43,666 bases of DNA, from contig JAPLMX010000211.1 in assembly GCA_026386805.1 (NCBI GenBank), positions 1 through 43,666 of the forward strand, read 5' to 3'. Numbering within the stretch: the first letter of the stretch is position 1; each line of letters begins with the position of its first letter. This stretch comes from Phycisphaerae bacterium (GTDB lineage Bacteria; Planctomycetota; Phycisphaerae; Sedimentisphaerales; Anaerobacaceae). Shown piece by piece: positions 1 through 8,512 of this stretch. Under the pieces are notes generated by a model. That model saw only the letters and a program-made list of their open reading frames with translations, was not told the DNA's origin and did no database searches. Position numbers and translations under genes: made by a program.

Positions 1-57
1 CTTTCGGCGGTTCTCCAACTCGTCGAAGTCCCTTCGTGTTCGTCCTTTTCTGTCCAT
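1..57 (-). CDS. Transposase N-terminus (partial, runs off the left edge)
   Basis: An ATG at 57-55 on the minus strand opens a frame starting MDRKGRTRRDFDELENRRK that is still open at base 1. The mirror-image frame occurs at the right edge. The basic, Glu/Arg-rich start (DFDELENRR) resembles the N-terminal region ahead of the helix-turn-helix in IS630-like transposases, but 19 residues do not settle the family. The remainder lies outside the window. Confidence 0.5.
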   Translation of the reverse strand, partial: MDRKGRTRRDFDELENRRK

Positions 58-63
58 GCGGAC

Positions 64-92
64 AGCCTACGAGAACGAAACGCTGGTGTCAA
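64..92 (-). promoter_or_regulatory. Candidate transposase promoter, left IS copy
   Basis: On the minus strand TTGACA (92-87), a 17-nt spacer and TAGGCT (69-64) lie just ahead of the transposase ATG at 57. The -35 is perfect and the -10 weak. The short leader means transcription would start almost at the start codon. The right IS copy has the same layout. Confidence 0.4.
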
Positions 93-169
93 TATATTAT
101 GCGAAAAATCTGTCACTATATTATGCGAAATTCAGTAAGAAAGAAGAATTCCAAAAAGGAGGTTCAGAC

Positions 170-985
170 ATGAGAAAGACGATGGTCAGTGTGCTTCTGG
201 TCGCCCTCGTGATGGGCACGGCGGTGCGGGCGGAGACGTTGCGGATCGAGGGTTCCACCACGGTGGGTCCCATTGCGGATGCCTTCGCCGAGTATTTCAA
301 GGGGATCTACCCCAAGCTGGAGATCACGGTGAACAAGAACGGCAGCGGCAACGGGGCCACGGCCCTGATCGAGGGCCGCTGTGATATCGCCGCGATGAGC
401 CGGTTCATGAGCCCGGATGAGTTCGGCAAGGCGGTCGCCAACAAAGTCTATCCGGTCGCCTGGACCATCGCCATGGACGGCGTGTGCGTAGTCGTCCACC
501 CGTCCAACCCGGTGAAAGCCCTCACGAGCGCCCAGGTCCGCGATATCTACCTCGGCAAGATCACCAACTGGAGCCAGGTCGGGGGCTCCAATACGCCGAT
601 TGTCATCATTAGCCGGGACACGTCCTCCGGGACCTACGAGACGTTCGAGACCCTGATTATGAAGAAGCAGCCGATGGCGGCGGGCGTGGAGTACGTCAAC
701 GCCAACCCGCAGGCCCAGGCCCGGGTCAAGACCACGGCCGGAGCCATCGCCTACGTCGGCCTGGGATTCCTCGAAGGTGTCAAGGCCGTGCAGATTGACG
801 GCGTGCTGCCGACCAAGCAGACGGTGGCCAACGGCACGTTTCCGCTGAGCCGCCCGTTGTTCCTGTTCACGAACGGCTTCCCCAAGCTCGGCTCGGTCCC
901 CTACAAGCTCGTGACCTTCTACCTGTCGGAGAAGGGCCAGGAGCTGATCGAAGCCAAGGACTTCGTACCCGTGACGAACTACTGA
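170..985 (+). CDS. pstS: Phosphate ABC transporter substrate-binding protein PstS (operon 1)
   Basis: A 271-residue periplasmic phosphate-binding protein that delivers phosphate to the PstCA channel. The start at 170 is chosen because AAAGGAGG precedes it and a Sec signal peptide follows (MRKTMVSVLLVALVMG, cleavage near AVRA-E). Mature-protein motifs fit the PstS-like family: EGSTTVGP near the N-terminus, NGSGNGATALIEG in the first lobe, and SGTYETF in the second. There is no lipobox cysteine, unlike the paralogue at 7625. It is the first gene of a pstSCAB-phoU operon. The IS tip at 139 leaves only 30 bp of native upstream DNA, so the original promoter has been displaced. A small inverted repeat (991-996/1004-1009) lies between this gene and pstC. 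Confidence 0.93.
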   Translation: MRKTMVSVLLVALVMGTAVRAETLRIEGSTTVGPIADAFAEYFKGIYPKLEITVNKNGSGNGATALIEGRCDIAAMSRFMSPDEFGKAVANKVYPVAWTIAMDGVCVVVHPSNPVKALTSAQVRDIYLGKITNWSQVGGSNTPIVIISRDTSSGTYETFETLIMKKQPMAAGVEYVNANPQAQARVKTTAGAIAYVGLGFLEGVKAVQIDGVLPTKQTVANGTFPLSRPLFLFTNGFPKLGSVPYKLVTFYLSEKGQELIEAKDFVPVTNY

Positions 986-1030
986 TCGCGCGGTGCGCAC
1001 AAAGCACCGTCCCACTACGATGGGGTTCGG

Positions 1031-2005
1031 ATGAATGATGCGAACTTGACTCTCACACTGGCGCCGGCGGCCGAGGCCCCTCGGCCGCTGGCACTTACGC
1101 CGGCACAAGACCTGCGCGGCTACCTCGGCGCCCATCTTGGCCGTGCACTTTTGTTCTTCATCACGTTCACCTCGGTCCTGGCCGTGCTGCTGATCCTGGT
1201 CTTCGTCGTGGTACGATCCGTGGGCTTTCTATCTCAGTCCAGCCTCACAGAGTTCATCGCGAGTCAGAGCTGGCGTCCGACCGCCGAAGAGCCCGTCTTC
1301 GGGGCCCTGGCCATCATCGCCGGCTCCCTGTACGTATCGTTCGCCGCCCTAGTGTTCGCGGTCCCGCTGGGGATCCTGGCGGCGGTCTTTCTGAGTGACA
1401 TCATCTCGTGGAAAGTCAGGAACGTCGTCAAACCCCTCGTCGAGATCCTGGCCGCCATCCCTTCCGTTGCCTACGGGTTCTTCGCGGTCGTGGTCCTGGC
1501 GCCCTGGATGCAAAACCAGTTCGGCTTCAGCACCGGGACCAACGCCCTGAACGCCGCGCTGATTCTGGCGATCATGGCCCTGCCGACGATCATCAGCGTG
1601 TCCGAGGACTCGATCTCGGCTCTGGGGCGGGAGCTGCGGGAGGCTTCCTATAGCTGCGGCGCCACGCGACTGGAGACGATCGTCCGGGCGGTGATTCCCG
1701 CCGCTCACAGCGGGATCATCGCGGCGGCGGTGCTGGGCATGATGCGGGCCATCGGCGAGACCATGGTCGTCTGGATGGCCTCGGGCAACGCCCCTCAGAT
1801 CCCCCATCCGTGGTGGGACCTCGCGCAGTCGGTTCGAACCCTGACCGCGACGATTGCCGGCGAGATGGGAGAGACGCCGGAGGCGTCCTTGCACCGCGGC
1901 GCTCTGTTTGCCATGGGCGTCCTTCTGCTGCTGATGACCTTCGGCATGAACGTGATCAGTGAGTATTTCCTCACACGCGCCAAGAAAGCCTCCGGGAGGA
2001 CGTAG
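1031..2005 (+). CDS. pstC: Phosphate ABC transporter permease PstC (operon 1)
   Basis: A 324-residue inner-membrane permease, one half of the phosphate channel. A hydrophilic tail of about 35 residues precedes the first membrane helix (near residues 37-65). Further helices follow, and the EAA loop that docks the ATPase is visible as ELREASYSCGATRLETI. The PstC-typical run AIGETMVVWMASGN lies near the C-terminus. The stop codon abuts the pstA start (TAGATG), so the two are probably translationally coupled. Length is normal for the family. Confidence 0.93.
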   Translation: MNDANLTLTLAPAAEAPRPLALTPAQDLRGYLGAHLGRALLFFITFTSVLAVLLILVFVVVRSVGFLSQSSLTEFIASQSWRPTAEEPVFGALAIIAGSLYVSFAALVFAVPLGILAAVFLSDIISWKVRNVVKPLVEILAAIPSVAYGFFAVVVLAPWMQNQFGFSTGTNALNAALILAIMALPTIISVSEDSISALGRELREASYSCGATRLETIVRAVIPAAHSGIIAAAVLGMMRAIGETMVVWMASGNAPQIPHPWWDLAQSVRTLTATIAGEMGETPEASLHRGALFAMGVLLLLMTFGMNVISEYFLTRAKKASGRT

Positions 2006-3646
2006 ATGAATCTGAGCGTTCGCGGCAAACTGGATCGGGTGTTCACGGCGGCGACCGGCCTGTCGGTCGTGCTGCTGACGCTGGTCCTCGTCGCGATCTT
2101 GGGCCCGATGGTCTATCGCGGCAGCAGCGCCGTGTTCTTCCAGGGCACCGTCGAGTTCCGCAAGATGCAAAGGAACCTGTTCGGGCGGGGCGACGAGCAA
2201 TTGCTCCATGCCGAGGTCGCCGAGACGGAGGAGTTTCGCCGGCAGGTGTACGACATGATTGACGGCTTCAAGAAGGGCGTCGATGTCGAGGCGATGTCCG
2301 AGCAGGCCCGGGAGATCCACCGGCAATTCGGGCAGGAGCTGCGAGACAAGAATCTCCCGGCGGATCAGTATACCAAGCTGCGAGAGCTGACCCGCCAGAT
2401 TCGGGACAAGCTGGACTCGGCGTTCCACAGCCAGGATATCGACGAGATCCAGCGGATGGTGGCGGAAGTCCTCAAGAACGCGGACAATCCCCAGCTTAAG
2501 GACACTTCGGCGGAGAAGCTCTTCGCCATCGCACGGCAATTCCTCCAGGCGGCCCGGCAGATCGACCTGAGCAAGCACCACGAGTATGCCGCCGCGTTGC
2601 GGGAGGTGGAAGGGATTCTCTTTCATTCCGAGACTCTGCCCGGCCTGTTGGGGCCGCGGCCGGGTGAGCCGGCGGCGCCTTTGGTCATGCTGCGTTACGG
2701 CGCCACACGCTGGGACCAGGCCCAGGCCCTGTTGGATCGATTTCTATGGGTCCAGGAATGGGTCGAGGAAAAACCCGGGCACCCGCTCGTGATGAAGCGG
2801 AGAGTACGGGCGGAGTCGTTCCCACCGTCTCTGCGTCCGCTCTTCGCTTACGTCGAGCAGAACGCAGGCAAGATGCTTCGCCCGCAGCGCACCGTCTATT
2901 GGCAGTTCCTCATCGACGACAATGTAAACAGCCATTATTTTGGCGGGATCGGGCCGGAAATCCTGGGCACGATGCTGATCACGGTCATCGGCATGCTGTT
3001 CGTCATTCCGCTGGGGATCATCTCGGCGGCGTACTTGGTCGAGTGTAGCTCCGACGGTTGGACGATGCGGATTATCCGCATGGGCATCAACACCCTGGCC
3101 GGCGTTCCGAGTATTGTCTTCGGGCTCTTTGGCTTGGCCTTTTTCGTCCTGTTCCTCTTCCCCTTGCTGGGCTTCGAGCCCAAGCCGTGCATCCTGGCGG
3201 CTTCCATGACCCTGGCGGTCCTGACGCTGCCCGTGATGATTCGGGCCAGCGAGGAGGCCATCCGCGCCGTCCCACCCTCGTACAAGGAAGGATCGCTCGC
3301 CCTGGGCGCCAGCCGATTCCATACGTTCCTGGCTGTGACGTTCCCGGCCGCCCTGCCGGGGATCCTGACGGGGGTCATTCTGAGCCTCAGCCGCATCGCG
3401 GGCGAGACGGCGCCCATCCTGTTCACGGGCGCCGTATCGCTCGGGGCCGTGCCGCACTCGGTCTTCGCCCCGACGCGGACCTTGTCCTACGGCAGCTACG
3501 ACATGGCGGTCGGCGACCGCCTGGCGATGATGGTGCCGCACAATCAGTATGGCATGGTCGTCGCGCTCATGATGCTCATTCTGATCCTGAATGCGGCGGC
3601 CATCCTGCTGCGATCCCGCGTCTTCAAGAAACTCCGAGGGCAGTAG
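2006..3646 (+). CDS. pstA: Phosphate ABC transporter permease PstA with a large inserted domain (operon 1)
   Basis: A 546-residue PstA, nearly twice the usual length of just under 300. The first membrane helix is near residues 18-37. The conserved PstA core resumes only at about residue 293 (YWQFLI, then [10 protein letters not shown] near 313) and runs through the EAA loop ([17 protein letters not shown]) and the [18 protein letters not shown]-type C-terminal region. Residues of about 50-292 form an extra, mostly helical, charged segment (many E, K, Q, R). By PstA topology this falls in the first external loop, so it would face the periplasm. The closely related PstA at 9446 lacks it. The permease assignment is firm; the role of the insert is unknown. 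Confidence 0.9.
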   Translation: MNLSVRGKLDRVFTAATGLSVVLLTLVLVAILGPMVYRGSSAVFFQGTVEFRKMQRNLFGRGDEQLLHAEVAETEEFRRQVYDMIDGFKKGVDVEAMSEQAREIHRQFGQELRDKNLPADQYTKLRELTRQIRDKLDSAFHSQDIDEIQRMVAEVLKNADNPQLKDTSAEKLFAIARQFLQAARQIDLSKHHEYAAALREVEGILFHSETLPGLLGPRPGEPAAPLVMLRYGATRWDQAQALLDRFLWVQEWVEEKPGHPLVMKRRVRAESFPPSLRPLFAYVEQNAGKMLRPQRTVYWQFLIDDNVNSHYFGGIGPEILGTMLITVIGMLFVIPLGIISAAYLVECSSDGWTMRIIRMGINTLAGVPSIVFGLFGLAFFVLFLFPLLGFEPKPCILAASMTLAVLTLPVMIRASEEAIRAVPPSYKEGSLALGASRFHTFLAVTFPAALPGILTGVILSLSRIAGETAPILFTGAVSLGAVPHSVFAPTRTLSYGSYDMAVGDRLAMMVPHNQYGMVVALMMLILILNAAAILLRSRVFKKLRGQ

Positions 3647-3647
3647 C

Positions 3648-3688
3648 ATGGGCGTCCCGCCCATGAAGACACGGGCAAGATGCCCGTG
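3648..3688. repeat. Double stem-loop intergenic palindrome
   Basis: Two 8-bp stems with 3-nt loops lie in tandem just after the pstA stop: CATGGGCG/CGCCCATG (3648-3666) and CACGGGCA/TGCCCGTG (3670-3688). The layout is that of REP-like elements recognisable in planctomycete and verrucomicrobial genomes. It lies between pstA and pstB and could affect mRNA stability or the pstA:pstB ratio. The pair near 34096 looks related in style. Confidence 0.7.
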
Positions 3689-3719
3689 CTACGCTCAAAG
3701 GACAGTAGGGAACGGCCCA

Positions 3720-4607
3720 ATGTCAAGAGAAAAGAAAGAAGACATGCAGACACTCGCCCTGACAAGCGACATCCGAAGGTCGAACATTCGAACCACCATC
3801 CCTACAATCGACAGGAAGGAGAGGACCCCCAAGCCGGCCGGCGACGTTTGTGAGTGCGCCATCATCCGCTCGGAGAACTTCAGTCTCTACTACGGATCCA
3901 AGGTGGGCGTAGAGAACATCACGATGGACATCTACCCATGCAGCGTGACCGCGATCATCGGCCCCAGCGGCTGCGGCAAGAGCACCTTCCTACGCAGCAT
4001 CAACCGGATGAACGACCTGATCCCCCACATCCGCACGGAGGGCAAGCTCCTCGTGGACGGACATGACATCTACGATAAGCGGACAAACCTCGTCAACCTC
4101 TGCCAGCAGGTCGGCATGGTCTTTCAGAAGCCCAATCCCTTCCCCAAGAGCATCTTTGACAATGTCGCCTATGGCCCGAGTCTGCAGGGAGTCAGAAACA
4201 AGGGCGAATTGCAGAACGCCGTCGAGCAGAGCCTGCGGGCGGCCGCCCTGTGGGACGAAGTGAAGGACGACCTGAAGAAATCGGCCCTGGCCCTCTCCGG
4301 CGGCCAGCAGCAAAGGCTCTGCATCGCCCGCGCCCTGGCCACCAAGCCCCGCGTGCTCCTGATGGACGAGCCCTGCTCGGCGCTCGACCCCATCGCCACC
4401 GGGCGGATCGAGGACCTGATGGGCCAACTCCAGAGCACCTACACCATCGTGATTGTCACTCACAGCATGCAGCAGGCGGCCCGCGTCAGCGAGCGAGCGG
4501 CCTTCTTCTGCCTGGGCGAGCTCATCGAGTACGACCGAACCTCCAAAATCTTCGAGAATCCCAGCAAGAAAGAGACGGAAGACTATGTCACAGGTCGATT
4601 CGGCTAA
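3720..4607 (+). CDS. pstB: Phosphate ABC transporter ATPase PstB (operon 1)
   Basis: A cytoplasmic ATPase that drives phosphate import through PstCA. All motifs are intact: Walker [11 protein letters not shown]-loop VFQKPNPFP, signature LSGGQQQR, Walker B VLLMDEP with the catalytic Glu, and switch His in VTHSMQQ. The start is uncertain: 3720 (AGGGA about 8 nt upstream) or 3744 (purine-rich AAAGAAAGAAG upstream). Either gives an N-terminal extension of roughly 40 residues before the usual PstB start. It is the reference for the two degenerate PstB paralogues of operon 2. Confidence 0.92.
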   Translation: MSREKKEDMQTLALTSDIRRSNIRTTIPTIDRKERTPKPAGDVCECAIIRSENFSLYYGSKVGVENITMDIYPCSVTAIIGPSGCGKSTFLRSINRMNDLIPHIRTEGKLLVDGHDIYDKRTNLVNLCQQVGMVFQKPNPFPKSIFDNVAYGPSLQGVRNKGELQNAVEQSLRAAALWDEVKDDLKKSALALSGGQQQRLCIARALATKPRVLLMDEPCSALDPIATGRIEDLMGQLQSTYTIVIVTHSMQQAARVSERAAFFCLGELIEYDRTSKIFENPSKKETEDYVTGRFG

Positions 4608-4962
4608 TCGCACGCCCCCGGCCGGCGAACCCAAGATCTGGAAAATTCGGGCCATCAAGAACTACCCGGAGGCCCACAACCATGTCCTGGTCGGCAAAGT
4701 CCTGGAAATCACCGATTCCTACGTGCGGCTGCACTGCCGGACGTATCACTTCGGTCCGGTCCTCAATAGCCCCGAGGATGTGCTCGTCGGCGCCGTCACG
4801 ACCCGAGTCATTCCGTGGAGCCGTATCGAGATCATCAACGAGCTGCCGGCGAACTTCGACTACGTCAGGAGCACGGTGATCTCCGATAAACCCGGACAGG
4901 TCCTTTTCAGGGACAAACAATACATGTGCCCCATCGGCCGGGGTTCCGAGCCGAACTACTGA
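4585..4962 (+). CDS. Unknown protein encoded between pstB and phoU
   Basis: A 125-residue soluble protein with no signal peptide or membrane helix. Its ATG lies inside the 3' end of pstB (23-nt overlap), preceded by a purine-rich GAGACGGAAG, so it is probably translationally coupled to pstB. The middle has alternating hydrophobic strands ([18 protein letters not shown], then [10 protein letters not shown]), which suggests a small beta-barrel, but I do not recognise a family. Position within a phosphate operon suggests a role with the transporter or PhoU; that is inference only. The equivalent slot in operon 2 is taken by a second ATPase. Confidence 0.75.
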   Translation: MSQVDSANRTPPAGEPKIWKIRAIKNYPEAHNHVLVGKVLEITDSYVRLHCRTYHFGPVLNSPEDVLVGAVTTRVIPWSRIEIINELPANFDYVRSTVISDKPGQVLFRDKQYMCPIGRGSEPNY

Positions 4963-4966
4963 GGAA

Positions 4967-5012
4967 TTGATGATTTGTGATTTGCGATTTAGGATTGGTA
5001 AATAGTAAATGG
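4967..5012. repeat. Heptamer array upstream of phoU1
   Basis: Successive 7-mers of the type TGATTTG, TGATTTG, CGATTTA, GGATTGG, TAAATAG, TAAATGG fill the gap between the upstream gene and the phoU start at 5023. Similar degenerate 7-bp arrays occur at 11053, 38398, 38505, 39693 and 40853. Confidence 0.65.
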
Positions 5013-5022
5013 GGAATCGCGC

Positions 5023-5703
5023 ATGCCGGCGCATCTATTCCGAGAAATCGAGAACCTCAAAAGAGAAATCCTCACGCTGGGCGCGATGGCCGAGACGGCG
5101 GTTCGCGATGCGACCTGCGCCATCGAGAATCGCGACGAAGCGCTCGCCCGCAGAGTGATCGACGATGATATCAAGCTGGACGAAATGGAGGTCCAGATCG
5201 AGGAGAACTGCCTCAAGACCCTCGCCCTGCACCAGCCGGTCGCCATCGACCTGCGGTTCATCATTGCGGTCCTCAAGATCAACAGCGACCTGGAAAGGGT
5301 CGGCGACCTCGCGGTCAATGTCGCCGAGAGGGCCGCCTTCTTAGCCACCCAGCCCCCGGTCGATATCTCCTTCGACTTCCAGGCGATGGCCCGCCAGGCC
5401 CAGGAAATGCTCAAAAGGAGCCTGGATTCACTGGTCAACCTCAGTGCCGAGCAGGCCCGCGCGGTCCTGCGGGGCGACGATGAGATCGACGCGATGAATC
5501 GCCGGATGTACCTGATCGTCCAGGACGCGATTCACGCCCACCCGGACCAGACGGAGTCGCTCATTCACCTGCTCTCGGCGTCCCGGCACCTCGAGCGAAT
5601 CGCCGACCACGCGACGAACGTCGCCGAGGACGTCATCTACATGATCGAAGGCGTAATCGTCCGCCATAAGGCGGAAGATTACAGGCCGCAGGCCGACCGA
5701 TAG
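5023..5703 (+). CDS. phoU: Phosphate transport regulator PhoU (operon 1)
   Basis: A 226-residue all-helical PhoU protein. In characterised systems PhoU links Pst activity to the PhoR/PhoB two-component system and limits phosphate uptake. Two PhoU repeats are visible, each with a metal-binding E/DxxxD-type motif: INSDLERVGDLAVNVAER and SRHLERIADHATNVAED. The ATG at 5023 has a GGGGA 8 nt upstream and follows a heptamer array. It is the last gene of operon 1 and converges with pit at 5724. Confidence 0.92.
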   Translation: MPAHLFREIENLKREILTLGAMAETAVRDATCAIENRDEALARRVIDDDIKLDEMEVQIEENCLKTLALHQPVAIDLRFIIAVLKINSDLERVGDLAVNVAERAAFLATQPPVDISFDFQAMARQAQEMLKRSLDSLVNLSAEQARAVLRGDDEIDAMNRRMYLIVQDAIHAHPDQTESLIHLLSASRHLERIADHATNVAEDVIYMIEGVIVRHKAEDYRPQADR

Positions 5704-5723
5704 TAATAGTACGAGTCCCGTTC

Positions 5724-6722
5724 CTACGCCACGATTGCGAGGAATCGGCCCAGGAGGAGGTAGGCCGCCGCGGAGATGCCCGCGGCCGCCGGAATGGTCA
5801 GAATCCAGGCCCATACGATGTTGCGGGCCACACCCCAGTGGACCGCGCTGAGCCGGCGGATCGACCCGACTCCCATGATCGCCCCGGTGATGGTGTGCGT
5901 GGTGCTGACGGGGATGCCAAAACTGGAGGAAATCGCCAGGGTCATGGCGGCACTGGACTCCGCCGCAAAGCCGTCCACCGGCCTCAACTTGGCCACCTTC
6001 TGGCCCATCGTCTTGACGATCCGCCAACCGCCGAACATCGTGCCCAGGGCGATTGACACTTGGCACAGGAGCACCACGTACAGGGGCACTTTGAACTCGG
6101 TCAGCAGACCCGCACTGAAAAGCAGGCTGGTGATAATGCCCATGGTCTTCTGGGCATCGTTAGCGCCGTGGCCCATGCTGTACAGCGCGGCCGACAGGAG
6201 CTGGCCTTTGCGAAAGAGATGGTCCACTTTGTGCGGCGTCGTGTTCCGGCAGGCCCAGTAGACGGCCGTGCCCAGGACCGTGCCCAAGACAAGGCCGAGA
6301 ATCGGGGAGACGAAGATGAAGATCACCGTCTTGGTGATGCCGGACCAGACCAGGGCCCCGGACCCGACCTTCACCATCGCCGCACCGATCATCCCGCCGA
6401 TGAGGGCATGGGAGGAGCTGGTCGGCAGGCCGAGATACCAGGTAATCACGTCCCAGGAGCAAGCGCCGATCAGGGTGGCGAAGATCACGGCCTGATCCAC
6501 GATCGCGATGTCGATGATGCCCTTGCCGATGGTGCCGGCGACGTGCAGACCGAAGAACAGAAAGGCGACGAAATTGAAGAATGCGGCCCAGACGACGGCC
6601 CAGCTCGGCGTAAGGACCCGCGTGGAAACGATCGTGGCAATCGAATTGGCCGAGTCGTGAAAGCCGTTGAGAAAATCAAAGATCAACGCCAGGAAGATCA
6701 ACGACAAGATGCTCAGCGTCAT
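5724..6722 (-). CDS. pit: PiT-family inorganic phosphate transporter
   Basis: A 332-residue membrane transporter of the low-affinity Pit type, which couples metal-phosphate or phosphate uptake to the ion gradient. The signature FDFLNGFHDSANSIAT is at the N-terminus, and the inverted-repeat counterpart GANDAQKTMG is in the middle. Further helices follow, with a conserved PVSTTHTITGAIMG near the end. It sits 2 nt downstream of the DUF47 gene, forming a two-gene operon on the minus strand, and faces phoU1 tail-to-tail. Confidence 0.93.
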   Translation of the reverse strand: MTLSILSLIFLALIFDFLNGFHDSANSIATIVSTRVLTPSWAVVWAAFFNFVAFLFFGLHVAGTIGKGIIDIAIVDQAVIFATLIGACSWDVITWYLGLPTSSSHALIGGMIGAAMVKVGSGALVWSGITKTVIFIFVSPILGLVLGTVLGTAVYWACRNTTPHKVDHLFRKGQLLSAALYSMGHGANDAQKTMGIITSLLFSAGLLTEFKVPLYVVLLCQVSIALGTMFGGWRIVKTMGQKVAKLRPVDGFAAESSAAMTLAISSSFGIPVSTTHTITGAIMGVGSIRRLSAVHWGVARNIVWAWILTIPAAAGISAAAYLLLGRFLAIVA

Positions 6723-6724
6723 GG

Positions 6725-7351
6725 TTAGGCCTGCTTGACCATAATGGAATCAACAACGTGGGCTACGTCTTCGCAAACGTCCAGCACCGTCTCGGCTTCC
6801 TGGTAAATGTCTTTCCATTTGATCACCAGGATCGGGTCCTTCGCGTTGGCAAACAGCTCCGAGAGCGCGTGGTCCCGCATCGCGTCGCCGACGTTTTCCA
6901 GCCGATTGATCTCCACGCAAGCCTCGAAAACGACCTGTCCGTGTTTGTGGTTCTGCATACCTCCGATGGCCCGGGCCACCGCCCGAACCGATTGCTCGAT
7001 CACGAGGGAGAACTCCACCAGGTTCTGGTCTACGCAGGTGATCCCGTAGACCCTGAGCCGGCTCACGATATTGTTGATCATGTCCGTGATGTCGTCGAGC
7101 TGCTTCGCCAAGGAATGGATGTCTTCCCGATCGAACGGAGTGATGAAGGTCTTGTTCAACTGGTCGATGATCCTGTGCGCCACATCGTCACCCTGGTGCT
7201 CGATCGTGGCCATCCGGCTCAGCGCGTCTTCCGTCACGCCGCCACAGGCGACGATTGCCTTGAACAGACACGCCGCCTCCACGGCGTGACTCACCTGCTT
7301 CTCAAACAGCTCGAAAAAATTGAAGCTCTTCGGGAAGAATCGAAAAAACAT
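6725..7351 (-). CDS. DUF47 / PhoU-like accessory protein of the Pit transporter
   Basis: A 208-residue helical protein of the DUF47 (TIGR00153-type, PhoU-related) family, usually encoded next to pit genes and thought to modulate Pit. The start at 7351 is supported by AGAAGGAG upstream and by the family-typical opening FFRFFPKSFNFFELFEKQ. Metal-binding-like E/DxxxD patches are visible (DREDIHSLAKQLDDITD; RLENVGDAMRDHA). Its promoter should lie in the Pho-box region 7467-7530, shared with the divergent operon 2. Confidence 0.88.
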   Translation of the reverse strand: MFFRFFPKSFNFFELFEKQVSHAVEAACLFKAIVACGGVTEDALSRMATIEHQGDDVAHRIIDQLNKTFITPFDREDIHSLAKQLDDITDMINNIVSRLRVYGITCVDQNLVEFSLVIEQSVRAVARAIGGMQNHKHGQVVFEACVEINRLENVGDAMRDHALSELFANAKDPILVIKWKDIYQEAETVLDVCEDVAHVVDSIMVKQA

Positions 7352-7470
7352 GCACTTCTCCTTCTTAACAGCGACAAGGAACCTTCGGCATCGCCGGGCA
7401 CACTCCAACCACGGTCGCATCGCAGCAGGCACCCCTGCGTGACGACCTGCCGTCCTTGGGCGGGCTTATC

Positions 7471-7509
7471 TTAACACACTTCTAACCAAACGCTAACAAT
7501 TTCCTAACA
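7471..7509. promoter_or_regulatory. Tandem 11-bp-spaced hexamers (candidate Pho box)
   Basis: TTAACA (7471), CTAACC (7482), CTAACA (7493) and CTAACA (7504) are separated by 5 bp, giving an exact 11-bp period, the known arrangement of PhoB/PhoP-type half sites. The array lies between the divergent DUF47-pit operon and pstS2. Possible -10 sequences flank it: TAGACT at 7525-7530 for the plus strand and TAAGAT at 7473-7468 for the minus strand. The binding regulator is not encoded in this window. Confidence 0.75.
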
Positions 7510-7624
7510 CACAGGTGGTAGAGGTAGACTCGCAGCACGGCCAAGACGCACCGCGATGCGTAAGTATATGCCCGTAGGCAGTTTAAGGTTGTCGTGGGCA
7601 AGGTTGATCCTGTCATCGTTACTT

Positions 7625-8512
7625 ATGGGCCTGAGAACTCAGATCATCCTGACCCTGGCGTTGCTCGCCGTCGTACTCGGCGGCTGCGGCCAGGAGATCG
7701 ACCCGAATGAGCCGCAGGGGTTCGTGCAGACCAAGGGCTCCGACACCATGGTGAACGCCGTACAGATGGTGGCCGAGGAGTTCATGAAGGAGTACCCGCA
7801 CGTCTTCGTCGCCGTTACCGGGGGCGGCAGCGGCGTGGGGATCGCCTCGCTGATCAACAAGACCTGCGGCGTAGCCTCCGCCTCCCGTGAGATGAAGCCC
7901 AAAGAAATCGAGATGGCCCTCAAGCAGGATGTCAATCCCAAGGAATTCGTGGTCGCTTACGACGGCGTCGCGGTCATCGTCAACAAGGGCAACCCCATCG
8001 ATAAGCTGACGATTGAGGACCTGCACAGAATCTTCACGGGAAAGGCCACCCGTTGGAGCCAGTTCGGCGGAAAGGACCTTCCCATTGTCACCCTCTCCCG
8101 GGAAGTCAGCTCGGGCACCCACATGTACTTCAAAGAGGAGGTCATCCAGCTCGGCAAGAAGGACAACAAAGAGGAGTTCTCCAAAGAGACGCTGCTGTTG
8201 ACGTCGTCGCAGGCGATCGTCGAGGAGGTGGCCGGCAATGAGGCCGCCATCGGCTACTTGGGCATGGGCTACCTGTCCGACCGGACCAAGGCGCTGTGGA
8301 TCGGCAAAGGCCAGGACTTCCATCCGCCCGACGTGGCGAACGTCCTCCAGAAGACGTATCCACTGTCCCGACCCCTGTACGTATACACGGATGGCGCGCC
8401 GCAAGGCATCGTCAAGCTGTTCGTTGATTATACCCTGAGCCCGACGGGGCAGAAACAGTTCATCGAAACCGGGTTTGTGCCGAGGGGAGCAGCCGTTGGT
8501 CGAGAACCGTAG
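7625..8512 (+). CDS. pstS: Phosphate-binding lipoprotein PstS (operon 2)
   Basis: A 295-residue phosphate-binding protein anchored as a lipoprotein: the signal peptide from MGLRTQ ends in the lipobox LGGC. Binding-lobe motifs include KGSDTMVNAVQMVAEEF, TGGGSGVGIASLI and SSGTHMYF. The start at 7625 is chosen because it gives a normal short signal peptide; an in-frame ATG at 7556 would add 23 residues, and neither has a clear ribosome-binding site. It is the first gene of operon 2, downstream of the Pho-box array. It is clearly diverged from the non-lipidated PstS at 170. Confidence 0.92.
   Translation: MGLRTQIILTLALLAVVLGGCGQEIDPNEPQGFVQTKGSDTMVNAVQMVAEEFMKEYPHVFVAVTGGGSGVGIASLINKTCGVASASREMKPKEIEMALKQDVNPKEFVVAYDGVAVIVNKGNPIDKLTIEDLHRIFTGKATRWSQFGGKDLPIVTLSREVSSGTHMYFKEEVIQLGKKDNKEEFSKETLLLTSSQAIVEEVAGNEAAIGYLGMGYLSDRTKALWIGKGQDFHPPDVANVLQKTYPLSRPLYVYTDGAPQGIVKLFVDYTLSPTGQKQFIETGFVPRGAAVGREP

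Larger units (their letters stand above)
1..139. mobile_element. IS end, left copy (inverted repeat of the right end)
   Basis: Positions 1-139 are the exact reverse complement of 43527-43665, and identity stops abruptly at 139/140. Inside are two 20-bp direct repeats (87-106 and 111-130, one mismatch, 24-bp period) starting TGTCA and ending TATTATGCGAAA, which look like transposase-binding sites. The element tip should be near 139, and its transposase gene starts at 57 and reads off the window. The tip lies only 30 bp from the pstS start codon. Confidence 0.85.

Noticed and set aside
56-169. Extended N-terminus for PstS1 starting at 56
   Set aside because: The extra 38 codons lie within the IS end. 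The ATG at 170 has AAAGGAGG and a proper signal peptide.
1349-2626. 425-codon minus-strand frame across pstC1 and pstA1
   Set aside because: Shadow frame. The plus-strand genes have clear permease motifs.
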